A stretch of DNA of 37,874 bases from an uncultured Pseudomonadota bacterium. Lineage in GTDB: Bacteria > Pseudomonadota > Gammaproteobacteria > Steroidobacterales > Steroidobacteraceae. This document shows, one piece after another, positions 24,989-33,767 of the stretch. Where the stretch lies: the NCBI GenBank assembly GCA_937920275.1, contig CALGVD010000118.1, positions 1-37,874 on the forward strand, written 5' to 3'. The notes under the pieces are model-generated. The model saw nothing but the letters and a program-made list of their open reading frames with translations, had not been told where the DNA came from and did no database searches. The position numbers and the translations under genes are program-made. Each line of letters opens with the position of its first letter. The first letter of the stretch is position 1.

Positions 24989-26740
24989 TCAGCGCGCGAA
25001 CTGCAGGCGATGCAGCTGCGCGTAAAGGCCATCGCGGGTGATGAGCTCCGCATGCGTCCCCGTCTCGGCGACCCGGCCCTCGTGCAACACCACGATCCGG
25101 TCCGCCTGCTCGATGGTCGAGAGGCGGTGCGCGATCACCAGAGTCGTGCGGTCGCTCTTCAAGCGCTCGAGCGCCGATTGGATACGCCGCTCAGATTCGC
25201 TGTCGAGCGCGCTCGTCGCCTCATCGAGCACCAGCACCGGGGAATCTTTGAGCAATGCGCGGGCGATCGAGATGCGTTGACGCTGCCCGCCCGAGAGCGA
25301 ACCGCCACGCTCACCGACCGGTGAGTCGAGCCCCTGCGGCATCTCGGCGGCGAACTCCAGCACATACGCTGCGCGCGCCGCCTCCTCCACCGCCGGATCG
25401 GCGGGATCGCAGAGCCCGAAGGCGATGTTGCTGCGGATGCTGTCGTCGAAGAGGACCACATCCTGCGACACCACGCTGACCTGCGAACGCAGATCGGCGC
25501 GGCGATAATCCCGCAGGTCGCGGCCATCGAGCAACACCGAGCCCGCATCCGGGTCGTAGAACCGGGGCAACAGGCTCACGAGCGTGCTCTTGCCGCTGCC
25601 CGAGCGACCGACCAAGGCCACCGTCTGACCGGCTGCCGCGATGAAGCTCACGCCCTCGAGCACCTTGCCCGCTGAAGCAGCGTAGGCGAAATCCACGCTG
25701 CGGAACTCCACTTCGCCCCGCGCGCGGGTGATCCGTACGGGACCGCCCGCATCCTCCACCGGCGCATCGAGCACATCGAACACGCTGGCACCGGCTGCGA
25801 TGCCTTCCTGAAGCGGTCCGGAGACCTGCACCAATCGGCGCAATGGCGCAGTGATCATCAGCAACGCGGTCAGGAAGGCCATGAATTCATCGACCTGCAT
25901 CTCGCGGGTGAAGACCTGTCGGATGGAGAAAAACAGCACGCCGGCCAAGCCGACTGCGGCGATCATCTGCACCACCGGATTGGCGAGCGCGCGTGCGGCG
26001 ATCAGCCGCATGTTGCTGTGGCGATTGCGCTCGTTGGCGACCTCGAAGACGGCCTCCTCGTGGCGTTCAGCGTTGAAGGCCTTGATGACGCGCTGCGCAT
26101 CGAGCGCTTCTTTGGCGACGCGCGTGACATCGCCCATCGACGCTTGGATACGTGCGCTGTAGCGACGGAACGCGCGGTTGATGAACTGGATCAACCACGA
26201 GATCGGCGGCGCCAACGCCAGCACGAAGGCCGCCAGCTGCCAGTTGTAATAGAAGAGCATGCCGATCAGGCCGAGTATGGTCAGGGTGTCGCGGATCATC
26301 ACCGTCACGGCGTTCGTGGTGGCTTCGGCGACCCGCTCGATGTTCAGGGTGAGGCGTGACAGCAGATCGCCGGTCGCGGCGGATTCGTAGTAGCGCACGG
26401 GCAGCCGGAGATAGTGTCCGAAGAGCTCGGCGCGCATCGATTTGATGATCTGCCGTCCGACCCAACCGGGGAAAAAATTGGAGACGTAATCGCCGATCCC
26501 GCGGAGCACGAACAACAGCACGGCACCGAGCGGGATGGCCCAGACGATGCGCGGATCCGGCGCCACGAACGCGCCGCCGAGAAATTTCTGCACCAACACC
26601 ACCAACAAGGCATCGGTCGCCGCGAACAACACCATGCCCACCACGCCGATCAGGAACATGCGCAGATGCGGGCGTGCATACCCGAGCAAACGCCGGTACA
26701 CCTTGCCGGCGTCGACCACCTGGATGGGTGCCGTGCTCAC
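24989..26740 (-). CDS. msbA: Lipid A export ABC transporter MsbA
   Basis: Half-transporter flippase moving lipid A-core across the inner membrane. The 583 residues have six transmembrane helices in the first about 320 residues, starting YARPHLRMFLIGVVGMVLFAATDALLVVL. The nucleotide-binding domain has Walker A GRSGSGKSTLV near 380, the Q-loop VSVVSQDVVLF, the signature LSGGQRQRISIARALL, Walker B PVLVLDEATSALD and the H-loop LVIAHRLST. Length is exactly that of E. coli MsbA (about 582). Its ATG overlaps the exbD stop as ATGA, and lpxK follows, which makes MsbA the firm choice over other type I exporters. Confidence 0.96.
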   Translation of the reverse strand: MSTAPIQVVDAGKVYRRLLGYARPHLRMFLIGVVGMVLFAATDALLVVLVQKFLGGAFVAPDPRIVWAIPLGAVLLFVLRGIGDYVSNFFPGWVGRQIIKSMRAELFGHYLRLPVRYYESAATGDLLSRLTLNIERVAEATTNAVTVMIRDTLTILGLIGMLFYYNWQLAAFVLALAPPISWLIQFINRAFRRYSARIQASMGDVTRVAKEALDAQRVIKAFNAERHEEAVFEVANERNRHSNMRLIAARALANPVVQMIAAVGLAGVLFFSIRQVFTREMQVDEFMAFLTALLMITAPLRRLVQVSGPLQEGIAAGASVFDVLDAPVEDAGGPVRITRARGEVEFRSVDFAYAASAGKVLEGVSFIAAAGQTVALVGRSGSGKSTLVSLLPRFYDPDAGSVLLDGRDLRDYRRADLRSQVSVVSQDVVLFDDSIRSNIAFGLCDPADPAVEEAARAAYVLEFAAEMPQGLDSPVGERGGSLSGGQRQRISIARALLKDSPVLVLDEATSALDSESERRIQSALERLKSDRTTLVIAHRLSTIEQADRIVVLHEGRVAETGTHAELITRDGLYAQLHRLQFAR

Positions 26741-27207
26741 TGCGGCGCCGCACCTGTCCGCGCCGCAGCCGCCCCTGCGCCGCCGCTGCCCGAGCCTTCC
26801 TGCAGCGTCGCGATGTCGACCTCACGGAATCCGAGCCGTGCGATCACATCCATGGCGGTGACCACCGCTTGGTGCGTGGCCTGCGCATCGGCACGCACGG
26901 TGATCCGCGCATCGCGGGCCTCACCCGCCACGGCCACCAAAGCTGCGCGCAGCGCGGTGCTGTCGGTGCCATCGACCATGGTGCCGTTGAGCTGATAGAC
27001 CCCGTCAGCGCTGACGGCGAGGATGATCGGTGGCGTCGCCGTACGCGGCACCGCCGCGATGCCAGCCTCCGGTAGGCGGATCTTGAGGCGCCCCTCCTGC
27101 GAGAAGGTGGAGGACAGCATGAAGAAGATCACGATCATCAGGACCACGTCGATGAACGAGATCAGGTTGACCTCGGGCTCCTCGACCCGGCGCGCCCGGA
27201 ACTTCAT
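26737..27207 (-). CDS. exbD: ExbD/TolR family biopolymer transport protein
   Basis: Partner of the ExbB proton channel. The 156 residues have a single N-terminal membrane helix with the essential Asp (VNLISFIDVVLMIVIFFMLSSTF, Asp near residue 20). A periplasmic domain ends in TAMDVIARLGFREVDIAT. Oddly, the C-terminus is a Gly/Ala-rich tail (GSGSGGAGAAAARTGAAP). It overlaps both exbB (ATGA) and msbA (ATGA). No tonB is nearby. The exbB-exbD pair between comEC and msbA is known in xanthomonad-type genomes, and its energised partner is not evident from position. Confidence 0.92.
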   Translation of the reverse strand: MKFRARRVEEPEVNLISFIDVVLMIVIFFMLSSTFSQEGRLKIRLPEAGIAAVPRTATPPIILAVSADGVYQLNGTMVDGTDSTALRAALVAVAGEARDARITVRADAQATHQAVVTAMDVIARLGFREVDIATLQEGSGSGGAGAAAARTGAAPQ

Positions 27208-27869
27208 GCGGCGGACTTGCCCCGACCGCGCACCGGCGGCCGCGGACCGGCGGTCTCCACCGCATCGGCGAGTGCGATGGCCTGTTTCTCCATCTCGACC
27301 ACCAGACCGTCGACCCTGCCGCGCAAGTAGCGGTAGGCGACCAATGCCGGGATCGCGACCAACAACCCCGCGGCGGTCGTGATCAGGGCTTCGCTGATGC
27401 CGCCGGAGAGCATCTTGGGATCACCGATCGCGCCTTCGTTGATCGCGCTGAACGCGCTCATGATGCCGGTGACGGTACCGAGCAGACCGAGCAGCGGTGC
27501 GACCGCAGCGACGGTGCCCAGCGTGTTCAGGAAACGCTCGAGCTCGTGCACCACATGCCGCCCGGCGTCCTCGAGACGCTCCATCATCCGATCGCGCGAC
27601 TGATGGCGGCTTTTGAGACCCGCGGCGAGCACGCGACCGAGCGGGGAGTTGCGCTGCAGGGTCTCGATGACCTCGCCCGTCACCTGATTGGCCTGCACCA
27701 TCTGCCAGACCTTGTCGAGCAAGCCCGCAGGCAGCACGCGATCGGTCTGCAGCGACCACAGCCGCTCGACGGTGACCGCCACGGCGATCACGGAGCAGAG
27801 CAGGATCGGCCACATCACCGGGCCGCCAGCCCGCACTATTTCCCACATCGTCGCGTCATCTCCCATCAA
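27204..27869 (-). CDS. exbB: ExbB/TolQ/MotA family proton channel protein
   Basis: Inner-membrane channel that with ExbD harvests the proton-motive force. The 221 residues show the first helix GGPVMWPILLCSVIAVAVTVERLW, and the long helical pair LNTLGTVAAVAPLLGLLGTVTGIMSAF and GGISEALITTAAGLLVAIPALVAY, with the conserved Pro/Leu/Gly/Thr pattern. ATG at 27869; its start overlaps the comEC stop by 4 bp. It forms a pair with exbD. The choice between ExbB and TolQ names rests on the neighbouring exbD and the absence of tolA/tolB/pal. Confidence 0.92.
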   Translation of the reverse strand: MMGDDATMWEIVRAGGPVMWPILLCSVIAVAVTVERLWSLQTDRVLPAGLLDKVWQMVQANQVTGEVIETLQRNSPLGRVLAAGLKSRHQSRDRMMERLEDAGRHVVHELERFLNTLGTVAAVAPLLGLLGTVTGIMSAFSAINEGAIGDPKMLSGGISEALITTAAGLLVAIPALVAYRYLRGRVDGLVVEMEKQAIALADAVETAGPRPPVRGRGKSAA

Positions 27870-30253
27870 AAAGCCTGACGATGATAACCGAGCGGAGACC
27901 CCGGCGGGGGTTCGGCCCTCCAGCCGCCCGAGTGGCGCAGCAGCCGCGGCGGCAACCCGGGCTGCAGCTGTAACGCCAAGGCGCCCTGTCCGGCCGTGGC
28001 GTGCACACGCGCCTCAGGCACACGCCAGGTCTGCGCGATCAACGCGCGTTTGGCGGGTGTGATCTCTCGCGCGGCGACCAACACCCATCCCGCCCCGACC
28101 GACTGTGCGAAGCCCGGTGCGATCGCCGCCGGCGAACCCCGTCGCGGCGCGATCACGACCTCTGCGGCGAGCGTCGCACCCGCCGTCAGCAGCGCGGCGC
28201 CCTCCTCGGCATCGAGTCGTTCTGCGACGAGCAACGCCGGTCCCCCGCGGATCGCGATGCGTAGCACGCAGGAACCTTCCTGCGGCGCGGCCTGCCGCAG
28301 TTCGAAGTCGACATCGTCCCAACTCCAACGCTCCACGGCGCCGCACGGCAGGATCGGCGACGGTGCGCCTGGCCAACCGCCACCCACACGCGCGGCACGC
28401 ACCTCGACCGCGGCCAAGACCTGTGCGGCACCCGCCGCCCGCACACCGTGGGCGAGGCTCAACACCAACATGTCGAGCCGTTTGACGCCGTTCGCACGCA
28501 GCCCGGTCACCATCGGGGACTGTCCAGCAGCGCCGCGTGCGGCCTGGGAAGATGCGGTGTCCACCAACAATGCGTGGTGTCGGGTGCGCACCAACAACGC
28601 GAAACCATCGCCGGCATCGAACACGATGACCTGCGCCGTACCCTGCGTCGGCAGATCGGATCGCGGCAGCCAACCGGCGACCGACATCGCCCACGGCAGC
28701 AGCGCACCGAGACCGGCCACCCGCCAACGCACCGGTACCGGCAACAACCAGAGCGGCAGCAAGCCAGCGAGCAAGATGATCCACCAAGGGTCCGGGTCCA
28801 AGGCCAACATCGCCCAAGGCCATTCGGCCGAGGCCTGCAGCAGCGGCCAACCGAGCGCATGCAGCCACTCGGCACCGCGCCACGCGATCGGCAGTGCCAT
28901 GCCGGCGAGCACCAACGGCACCAGCAGGAACGAGATCACCGGGATCGCGAACAGATTCACGACGAAGCCGGCCAAAGATACGCTGCCGAACCACGCCAGC
29001 GTCAAAGGTGCGAGCGCGATCCCCACCCGCCATTGGGTGACCAGCAAGGCGCGTACGGCACCTGGCGTCACCCCGCCCTTTTCGAGGTCGCCGGCCAGCA
29101 ATACCGCCATAGCCCCGAACGACAGCCAAAAACCCGATGACAGCGGCGCCAAAGGATCGAGGGCGAGCACCGCCAAGAGCGCCCAGCCGAGCACTTCGAA
29201 CCCGGACCGCTCACGCCCGCTGAGACGCATCAGCCACCAGACGGCGAGCATCACCACCGTGCGTTGGGTCGGGATGCCGAAGCCAGCGAGCAATGCGTAG
29301 CCGAGCGCTGCTGCCGTACCGATGACGGCGGCGAAAGGCTCGCGACCGATCGGCGGTGCCCGTCGTCTTGCCTGCGCCGCACCAAAACTCCAGAGGCGCC
29401 GGGCCGCGCCGGCTGCGAGCCACGCGAACAAGGTCACATGCATGCCGGAGATCGCGACCAGATGGGTGGTGCCGGTCGCAGCGAACACCTGCCACTGCTC
29501 GCGGGTCATCGTGCCGGTCGCGCCCACCGCCAGACCGGCGAACAAAGCCGCCGCATCGCGATCCTCGACGGTATCGCGGATGGCGCGCTCGATGCGCTCG
29601 CGCAGCGGATCGAGGCCGCGCCCGGCTGCGGCGAGCCGACGGTTGGAGCCGCTGTTCACCACCGTCGCACGGCCATCGATGTCGTTGCGCAGTGCAGCGC
29701 GGGAAGCATCGAACCCACCGGGATTGCGGACCACCGGCAACGCGTCGACGCGCAGGACCAACCACCAGCGCTCACCGACCCGGGGCGTCGGACGGGGCGC
29801 ATCGCGCCAGGTCACCTGCAGTCGCAGACCGCGCTGCAAAGATTGCGGCGCCACGATCTGCACCTCGGCCTCGAAGCCGAGCGCCCCGCCTTGCGTCGCC
29901 GGCAAGGAATCGATCGTCACCTCGGCGATCACCCGCTCGCCGCTCAAGCGCGGCGGCCAACGCTGGGCGAGGCGATCCCAGGCCACCGCAGCCGTGACCG
30001 CTGCCGAACACAACAAGATCCCGGCCGCCGGCCACCCGGCGCTGCGGCGATGGTCCATCCCTGTCAGGAAAGCGCCCGTCCACAGCACCGCCCAGAGCAG
30101 CAGCAACAACGGCAAGGCCACGACCAGCGGCGCAGCGCCTGCCCAGGGCTCCGCGAGCACGGCTGTCGACCCGATCAGCGCGGCGAAACCTGCCGTCCGT
30201 GGGACGCTCAGCCGGCTGTCGGTCCTGTGCTGCGATGCACCCTGATCAGACAT
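27866..30253 (-). CDS. comEC: ComEC/Rec2 DNA uptake channel with a degenerate C-terminal domain
   Basis: Inner-membrane channel for single-stranded DNA in natural transformation. The 795 residues (from ATG 30253, MSDQGASQH, preceded by GGAGGG) begin with membrane helices and a DUF4131 domain. The central Competence domain follows (TGTTHLVAISGMHVTLFAWLAAG; FGIPTQRTVVMLAVWWLMRL), with about ten helices. The C-terminal metallo-beta-lactamase-like domain (FDAGDGFALLVRTRHHALLVD) is present. However, the usual S-H-x-D-x-D-H motif reads LAHGVRAAGA, the later GDIE-type motif reads AERLDAEE, and the PHHGS motif reads APRRGS, so the metal ligands appear lost. It overlaps exbB by 4 bp. Competence itself cannot be inferred, since no other com/pil genes are in view. 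Confidence 0.92.
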   Translation of the reverse strand: MSDQGASQHRTDSRLSVPRTAGFAALIGSTAVLAEPWAGAAPLVVALPLLLLLWAVLWTGAFLTGMDHRRSAGWPAAGILLCSAAVTAAVAWDRLAQRWPPRLSGERVIAEVTIDSLPATQGGALGFEAEVQIVAPQSLQRGLRLQVTWRDAPRPTPRVGERWWLVLRVDALPVVRNPGGFDASRAALRNDIDGRATVVNSGSNRRLAAAGRGLDPLRERIERAIRDTVEDRDAAALFAGLAVGATGTMTREQWQVFAATGTTHLVAISGMHVTLFAWLAAGAARRLWSFGAAQARRRAPPIGREPFAAVIGTAAALGYALLAGFGIPTQRTVVMLAVWWLMRLSGRERSGFEVLGWALLAVLALDPLAPLSSGFWLSFGAMAVLLAGDLEKGGVTPGAVRALLVTQWRVGIALAPLTLAWFGSVSLAGFVVNLFAIPVISFLLVPLVLAGMALPIAWRGAEWLHALGWPLLQASAEWPWAMLALDPDPWWIILLAGLLPLWLLPVPVRWRVAGLGALLPWAMSVAGWLPRSDLPTQGTAQVIVFDAGDGFALLVRTRHHALLVDTASSQAARGAAGQSPMVTGLRANGVKRLDMLVLSLAHGVRAAGAAQVLAAVEVRAARVGGGWPGAPSPILPCGAVERWSWDDVDFELRQAAPQEGSCVLRIAIRGGPALLVAERLDAEEGAALLTAGATLAAEVVIAPRRGSPAAIAPGFAQSVGAGWVLVAAREITPAKRALIAQTWRVPEARVHATAGQGALALQLQPGLPPRLLRHSGGWRAEPPPGSPLGYHRQAF

Positions 30254-30371
30254 GCGACGCACGCCCTCCGGCCGGCCGCGCCGACGCCTGCGGGCGTCGC
30301 CGCCCATGGCGCACCTCGCCGCACAGTACTAACGGAGGGTCCACCCGGGCTCAAGGCGCCCTCGTGGCGTG

Positions 30372-30391
30372 TTCGCGCAGAAACGCGCGAA
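30372..30391 (-). other. Hairpin in the lolD-comEC gap
   Basis: The 189 bp between lolD and the chosen comEC start hold no gene. TTCGCGC-AGAAAC-GCGCGAA forms a perfect 7-bp stem with a 6-nt loop, 50-70 nt after the lolD stop. Without a T-run on the minus strand it is not a standard intrinsic terminator, but it may reduce read-through from lol into comEC. Confidence 0.35.
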
Positions 30392-30442
30392 GTCAGTGAT
30401 CGGCAGCGCGGGCGGCCGATGTGACGACCGGCGGGGCCCCTG

Positions 30443-31150
30443 CTACAGGCGGCCGTCTTGCAGCACGACCACCCGATCGAGCCGTGCGGCGAGCCGTTCA
30501 TCATGGGTCACGATGACAAGGCTGGTGCCGCGTTCCCGGTTGAGTTCGAGCATCAGCTCGAAGACCTGCGCCGCATTGCGACCATCGAGGTTGCCGGTCG
30601 GTTCGTCGGCGAACACCAAGAGCGGCTCGGTCACGAGCGCACGCGCCACTGCCGCACGCTGCCGCTCGCCGCCCGACAGTTCATGTGGACGGTGCCCGAG
30701 TCGCGCCTCGAGCCCGACCCGTCCGAGCACCGCAGCCGCGCGGGCGCGCGCTTCGGCTGCGGCCATGCGTCGGACCAACAGCGGCATCGCCACGTTCTCG
30801 AGGGCGGAGAACTCCGGCAGCAGGTGGTGGAACTGATAGATGAAGCCGAGCGTACGGTTGCGCAACGCGCAGCGCGCCGTCTCGTCGAGCGCATGGATGT
30901 CACGGCCGTCGATGCGCACTGTACCCTCGGTCGGTCGGTCGAGACCGCCCAGGATCTGCAGCAGCGTGGTCTTGCCGGAACCCGATGCACCGACGATCGC
31001 GACGCTCTCACCGCGCTCGATGCGCATGGAGAGTCCGTCGAGCACACGCAAGGTCGACGCGCCCTCGCGGAACTCCCTGACGAGGCCCTCGGCCTCGAGT
31101 ACGGCGATCGCTGCCGGTGACGGCACCGCGCCGTGATGGGTCTCAGTCAT
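30443..31150 (-). CDS. lolD: Lipoprotein-releasing ABC transporter ATPase LolD
   Basis: Energises release of outer-membrane lipoproteins from the inner membrane to LolA. The 235 residues include Walker [19 protein letters not shown], the Q-loop [19 protein letters not shown] (the FQFHHLL-type sequence is diagnostic for LolD), the signature [16 protein letters not shown], Walker [14 protein letters not shown] and the H-loop [10 protein letters not shown]. The start is the ATG at 31150 (MTETHHG), overlapping the preceding permease gene by 8 bp; further upstream in-frame sequence lies inside that gene. Both permeases precede it, unlike the lolC-lolD-lolE order of E. coli. Confidence 0.95.
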   Translation of the reverse strand: MTETHHGAVPSPAAIAVLEAEGLVREFREGASTLRVLDGLSMRIERGESVAIVGASGSGKTTLLQILGGLDRPTEGTVRIDGRDIHALDETARCALRNRTLGFIYQFHHLLPEFSALENVAMPLLVRRMAAAEARARAAAVLGRVGLEARLGHRPHELSGGERQRAAVARALVTEPLLVFADEPTGNLDGRNAAQVFELMLELNRERGTSLVIVTHDERLAARLDRVVVLQDGRL

Positions 31151-32390
31151 GCCGCAAGGCCTCCGCCGGTTGGGTACGCGCCGCACGCCAGCTCGGATAG
31201 AGCGTGGCCAAGGCACAGAGCACGAAGGCTACGCCGCAGACACGCGCCACGTCGAGCCACTCCACCGCTGCGGGCAGGTCGCTCATGAAATACACCTGAG
31301 GATCGAGGAAACGCACCCCGATCAGTCGCTCGAGCCCGGCGACCAAGGACTGGATGTTATACGACACCAAGACACCGAGCGCGGCACCCGCGAGCGTACC
31401 GACCAACCCGATCAACACCCCCTGCAACACGAACGCCGCAAGGATGCTGCGCGGCGCCGCGCCGAGTGTCCGCAGCAGGGCGATGTCCGGCTGTTTATCC
31501 TTGACGATCATCACCAGCGTGGCGACCAGGTTGAACGCCGCCACCGCCACGATCATCGACAGGATCACGAACATCAGTCCCTTGGTCAGTTCGATGGACT
31601 CGAAGAAGGCCGCGTGTTGACGCGTCCAGTCGCTGACGAAGAAGCCGCCGCCGAGCGCAAGCGCAAGCTCACGCACCGCGCGCGGCGCATCCAAGGGATC
31701 GGCGAGCGTGAGCCGCACACCCGACACCTCATCGCCGAACCGGTAGAGCCGCGCCGCATCGGCGATGTGCAGCAAGGCAAGCCCGCGATCGAATTCGTAC
31801 ATCCCGGAATCGAGCGTGCCGGCGACCGTCACGCGCCGCATCCGCGGCACCATGCCCTCGGGCGTCGCGCTGCCCTCCGGTGCGATGAGCACCACCGTAT
31901 CTCCAGTCGAGACACCCAACTCCACGGCGAGCGTCTTGCCGAGCACGATCCGCCACGCGCCGGGCTGCAGGTCGGTCAATCGTCCGCCGCTGATGTGTTC
32001 GGCAAGGCCGGACGCGCCGATCTCGAGCGCCGGATCGACACCGCGCACGGCGGCACCGAGCACTCGTGCACCGTTCGCCACCATCGCCTGCGACTCGACG
32101 AACGGCACTGCGTGGGTGACGCCGGACAGGCCCAAGGCCCGACGCTGGACGGCGCGCCAGTCAGGCAGCGCACCCTCGAGGCCCGTGAGGGTCGCATGCG
32201 AGGTCACCGCCAACATGCGTGAACGCAGCTCGCGCTCGAACCCGTTCATCACCGACAGCACCACCACCAGCACGGCCACACCCAGCATCAGACCGAGCGC
32301 CGAGATCACCGCCACGAAGGAGACGAAGCCGCGACGATGTGCGGAGCGCAGGTAGCGCGTGCCCACCATCCATTCCCAAGCCAGGTTCAC
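31143..32390 (-). CDS. lolE: Lipoprotein-releasing permease, LolC/LolE family (second copy)
   Basis: Four-helix MacB/LolC-type permease of 415 residues. The first helix is in [39 protein letters not shown], the last three start at [29 protein letters not shown], and the C-terminal signature is [22 protein letters not shown]. The large periplasmic domain lies between. The [14 protein letters not shown] coupling region is conserved. It starts 18 bp after the first permease gene and overlaps lolD. Its [17 protein letters not shown]-terminus is slightly more LolE-like, but I cannot firmly assign LolC versus LolE, so treat the symbol as provisional. Confidence 0.85.
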   Translation of the reverse strand: MNLAWEWMVGTRYLRSAHRRGFVSFVAVISALGLMLGVAVLVVVLSVMNGFERELRSRMLAVTSHATLTGLEGALPDWRAVQRRALGLSGVTHAVPFVESQAMVANGARVLGAAVRGVDPALEIGASGLAEHISGGRLTDLQPGAWRIVLGKTLAVELGVSTGDTVVLIAPEGSATPEGMVPRMRRVTVAGTLDSGMYEFDRGLALLHIADAARLYRFGDEVSGVRLTLADPLDAPRAVRELALALGGGFFVSDWTRQHAAFFESIELTKGLMFVILSMIVAVAAFNLVATLVMIVKDKQPDIALLRTLGAAPRSILAAFVLQGVLIGLVGTLAGAALGVLVSYNIQSLVAGLERLIGVRFLDPQVYFMSDLPAAVEWLDVARVCGVAFVLCALATLYPSWRAARTQPAEALRHD

Positions 32391-32408
32391 GGCAGCCGCT
32401 CCGTCCGG

Positions 32409-33677
32409 TCATTCATAGCGCAGCGCCTCGGCGGGCGCGACGCGCGAGGCACGCCAGGCGGGATAGAGCGTGGCGATCGTCGTCAGGATCAGCGCCACTC
32501 CAGCCACCAGACCCACGTTCGTCCAGCGCAGTTCTGAAGGGATACGCGAGATGACGAACACCTCGGGGTTCATGATGCGGAAGCCGAACAAGCGCTCGAG
32601 CAGCGCCACAGCCTCCGTGGCGTTGATCGCCAACAGCACGCCGAGCAGCACGCCGAGCAGCACGCCCGACCAACCGATGACGAGCCCTTGCACGAGGAAC
32701 ACGCCCATCACCCGTCGCGGCGAGGCGCCGAGCGTGCGCAGGATCGCGATGTCGGTGCGCTTGTCGGTGACCACCATCACCAACATGGCGACGATGTTGA
32801 ACGCCGCCACGCCCACGATGAGCAGCAGGATGAGCGTCATCATGGTCTTCTCGATGCGCACGGCGCGGAAGAAACTCGCGTGGTCCTGCGTCCAATCGCG
32901 CATGGTGAGCCCCGCTGGCAGTCTTGCGGCCGCGGCGGCGGCGCCGGCCGGCGCCTGCAGCGCATCGGCGTAGCGTAGAACGAGACCGAAGGCGCGCGGC
33001 TCGGCACCCGCAAGCGCGAAGACCTCCTCGATGTGCCCGAGTGCGAGCTGGCTGTCGGTCTCCGGGTGCCCGACCTCGAAGATGCCCGCCACCCGGAACT
33101 CGCGCAGCCGCGGTACGGGCGTGCCGCCCGCATCCACCCCGGGCACCAGCAAGGTGATCGGATCGCCCACCCCGACGCCGAGCCAAGCCGCAACACCGCG
33201 ACCGAGCAGCAGCCGGGCTGCCCCGGGCTGCAGGTCCGTGAGCGACCCTTCGCGCAAGGCCCGCGCGATCTCCGAGACCTTCGGTTCCAAGGCGGGGTCG
33301 ACCCCGCGCAACTGCAGCGGCCGACTCTCGGCGCCACGCAGCGCAAGCACCTGCAATTCCGCGTAGGGCGCGACCCCGGTGACACCCGGCAACCCCGCCA
33401 TCGCTGCCAACGCCGACTGCCAGGTCGACGCTTGGGCGGCGGCCGCACGGCCCTCAACGCCCGGCCCGGCGATCACACGGGCATGGGCGGACAATGCGAG
33501 CAGACGCTCCCGGGATATCCCCTCGAAACCGTTCATCACCGACAGGATCACGATCAGGGCTGCCACGCCCACGCAGACCCCGGCGAGCGACACCCAGGTG
33601 ATGAAGGAGACGAAGAACTTGCGGTTCCGGGCCCGCACATAGCGCAAGCCCACGAACAGCGGCAGCGGCTGGAACAT
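32409..33677 (-). CDS. lolC: Lipoprotein-releasing permease, LolC/LolE family (first copy)
   Basis: A 422-residue permease paralogous to the next gene. The N-terminus FQPLPLFVGLRYVRARNRKFFVSF matches the YQPVALFIGLRYMRGR start of E. coli Lol[19 protein letters not shown] follows, then the periplasmic domain, FFRAVRIEKTMMTLILLLIVGVAAFNIV, the coupling region DKRTDIAILRTLGASPRRVM, and the C-terminal TLYPAWRASRVAPAEALRYE. The start is the ATG at 33677; a much longer in-frame extension is antisense to mfd and rejected. The first gene of a lolC/E-lolC/E-lolD operon, it is divergent from mfd. A TTTAAT element ends 10 nt before the ATG. Confidence 0.87.
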   Translation of the reverse strand: MFQPLPLFVGLRYVRARNRKFFVSFITWVSLAGVCVGVAALIVILSVMNGFEGISRERLLALSAHARVIAGPGVEGRAAAAQASTWQSALAAMAGLPGVTGVAPYAELQVLALRGAESRPLQLRGVDPALEPKVSEIARALREGSLTDLQPGAARLLLGRGVAAWLGVGVGDPITLLVPGVDAGGTPVPRLREFRVAGIFEVGHPETDSQLALGHIEEVFALAGAEPRAFGLVLRYADALQAPAGAAAAAARLPAGLTMRDWTQDHASFFRAVRIEKTMMTLILLLIVGVAAFNIVAMLVMVVTDKRTDIAILRTLGASPRRVMGVFLVQGLVIGWSGVLLGVLLGVLLAINATEAVALLERLFGFRIMNPEVFVISRIPSELRWTNVGLVAGVALILTTIATLYPAWRASRVAPAEALRYE

Positions 33678-33687
33678 GGCGCGGGGG

Positions 33688-33693
33688 ATTAAA
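33688..33693 (-). promoter_or_regulatory. -10-like TTTAAT of the lol operon
   Basis: On the minus strand TTTAAT (five of six consensus bases) ends 10 nt before the lolC/E ATG, with no clear ribosome binding site between (CCCCCGCGCC). It would give a leader of at most a few nucleotides. A weak -35-like TTCGGG lies 17 bp upstream. Confidence 0.4.
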
Positions 33694-33730
33694 CCACATC
33701 GGCTCCGCCACCCGAACGGCGTCCACCCCC

Positions 33731-33758
33731 TTGCCCGACCGCTCCGTCGCTGTAAGCT
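33731..33758 (+). promoter_or_regulatory. Putative promoter of mfd
   Basis: TTGCCC (33731-33736) and TAAGCT (33753-33758) lie 16 bp apart, and the -10 ends 9 nt before the mfd ATG. Only the -35 is close to consensus, so this is weak. The 90-bp gap shared with the lol operon holds nothing else. Confidence 0.3.
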
Positions 33759-33767
33759 TGCGCGCCC

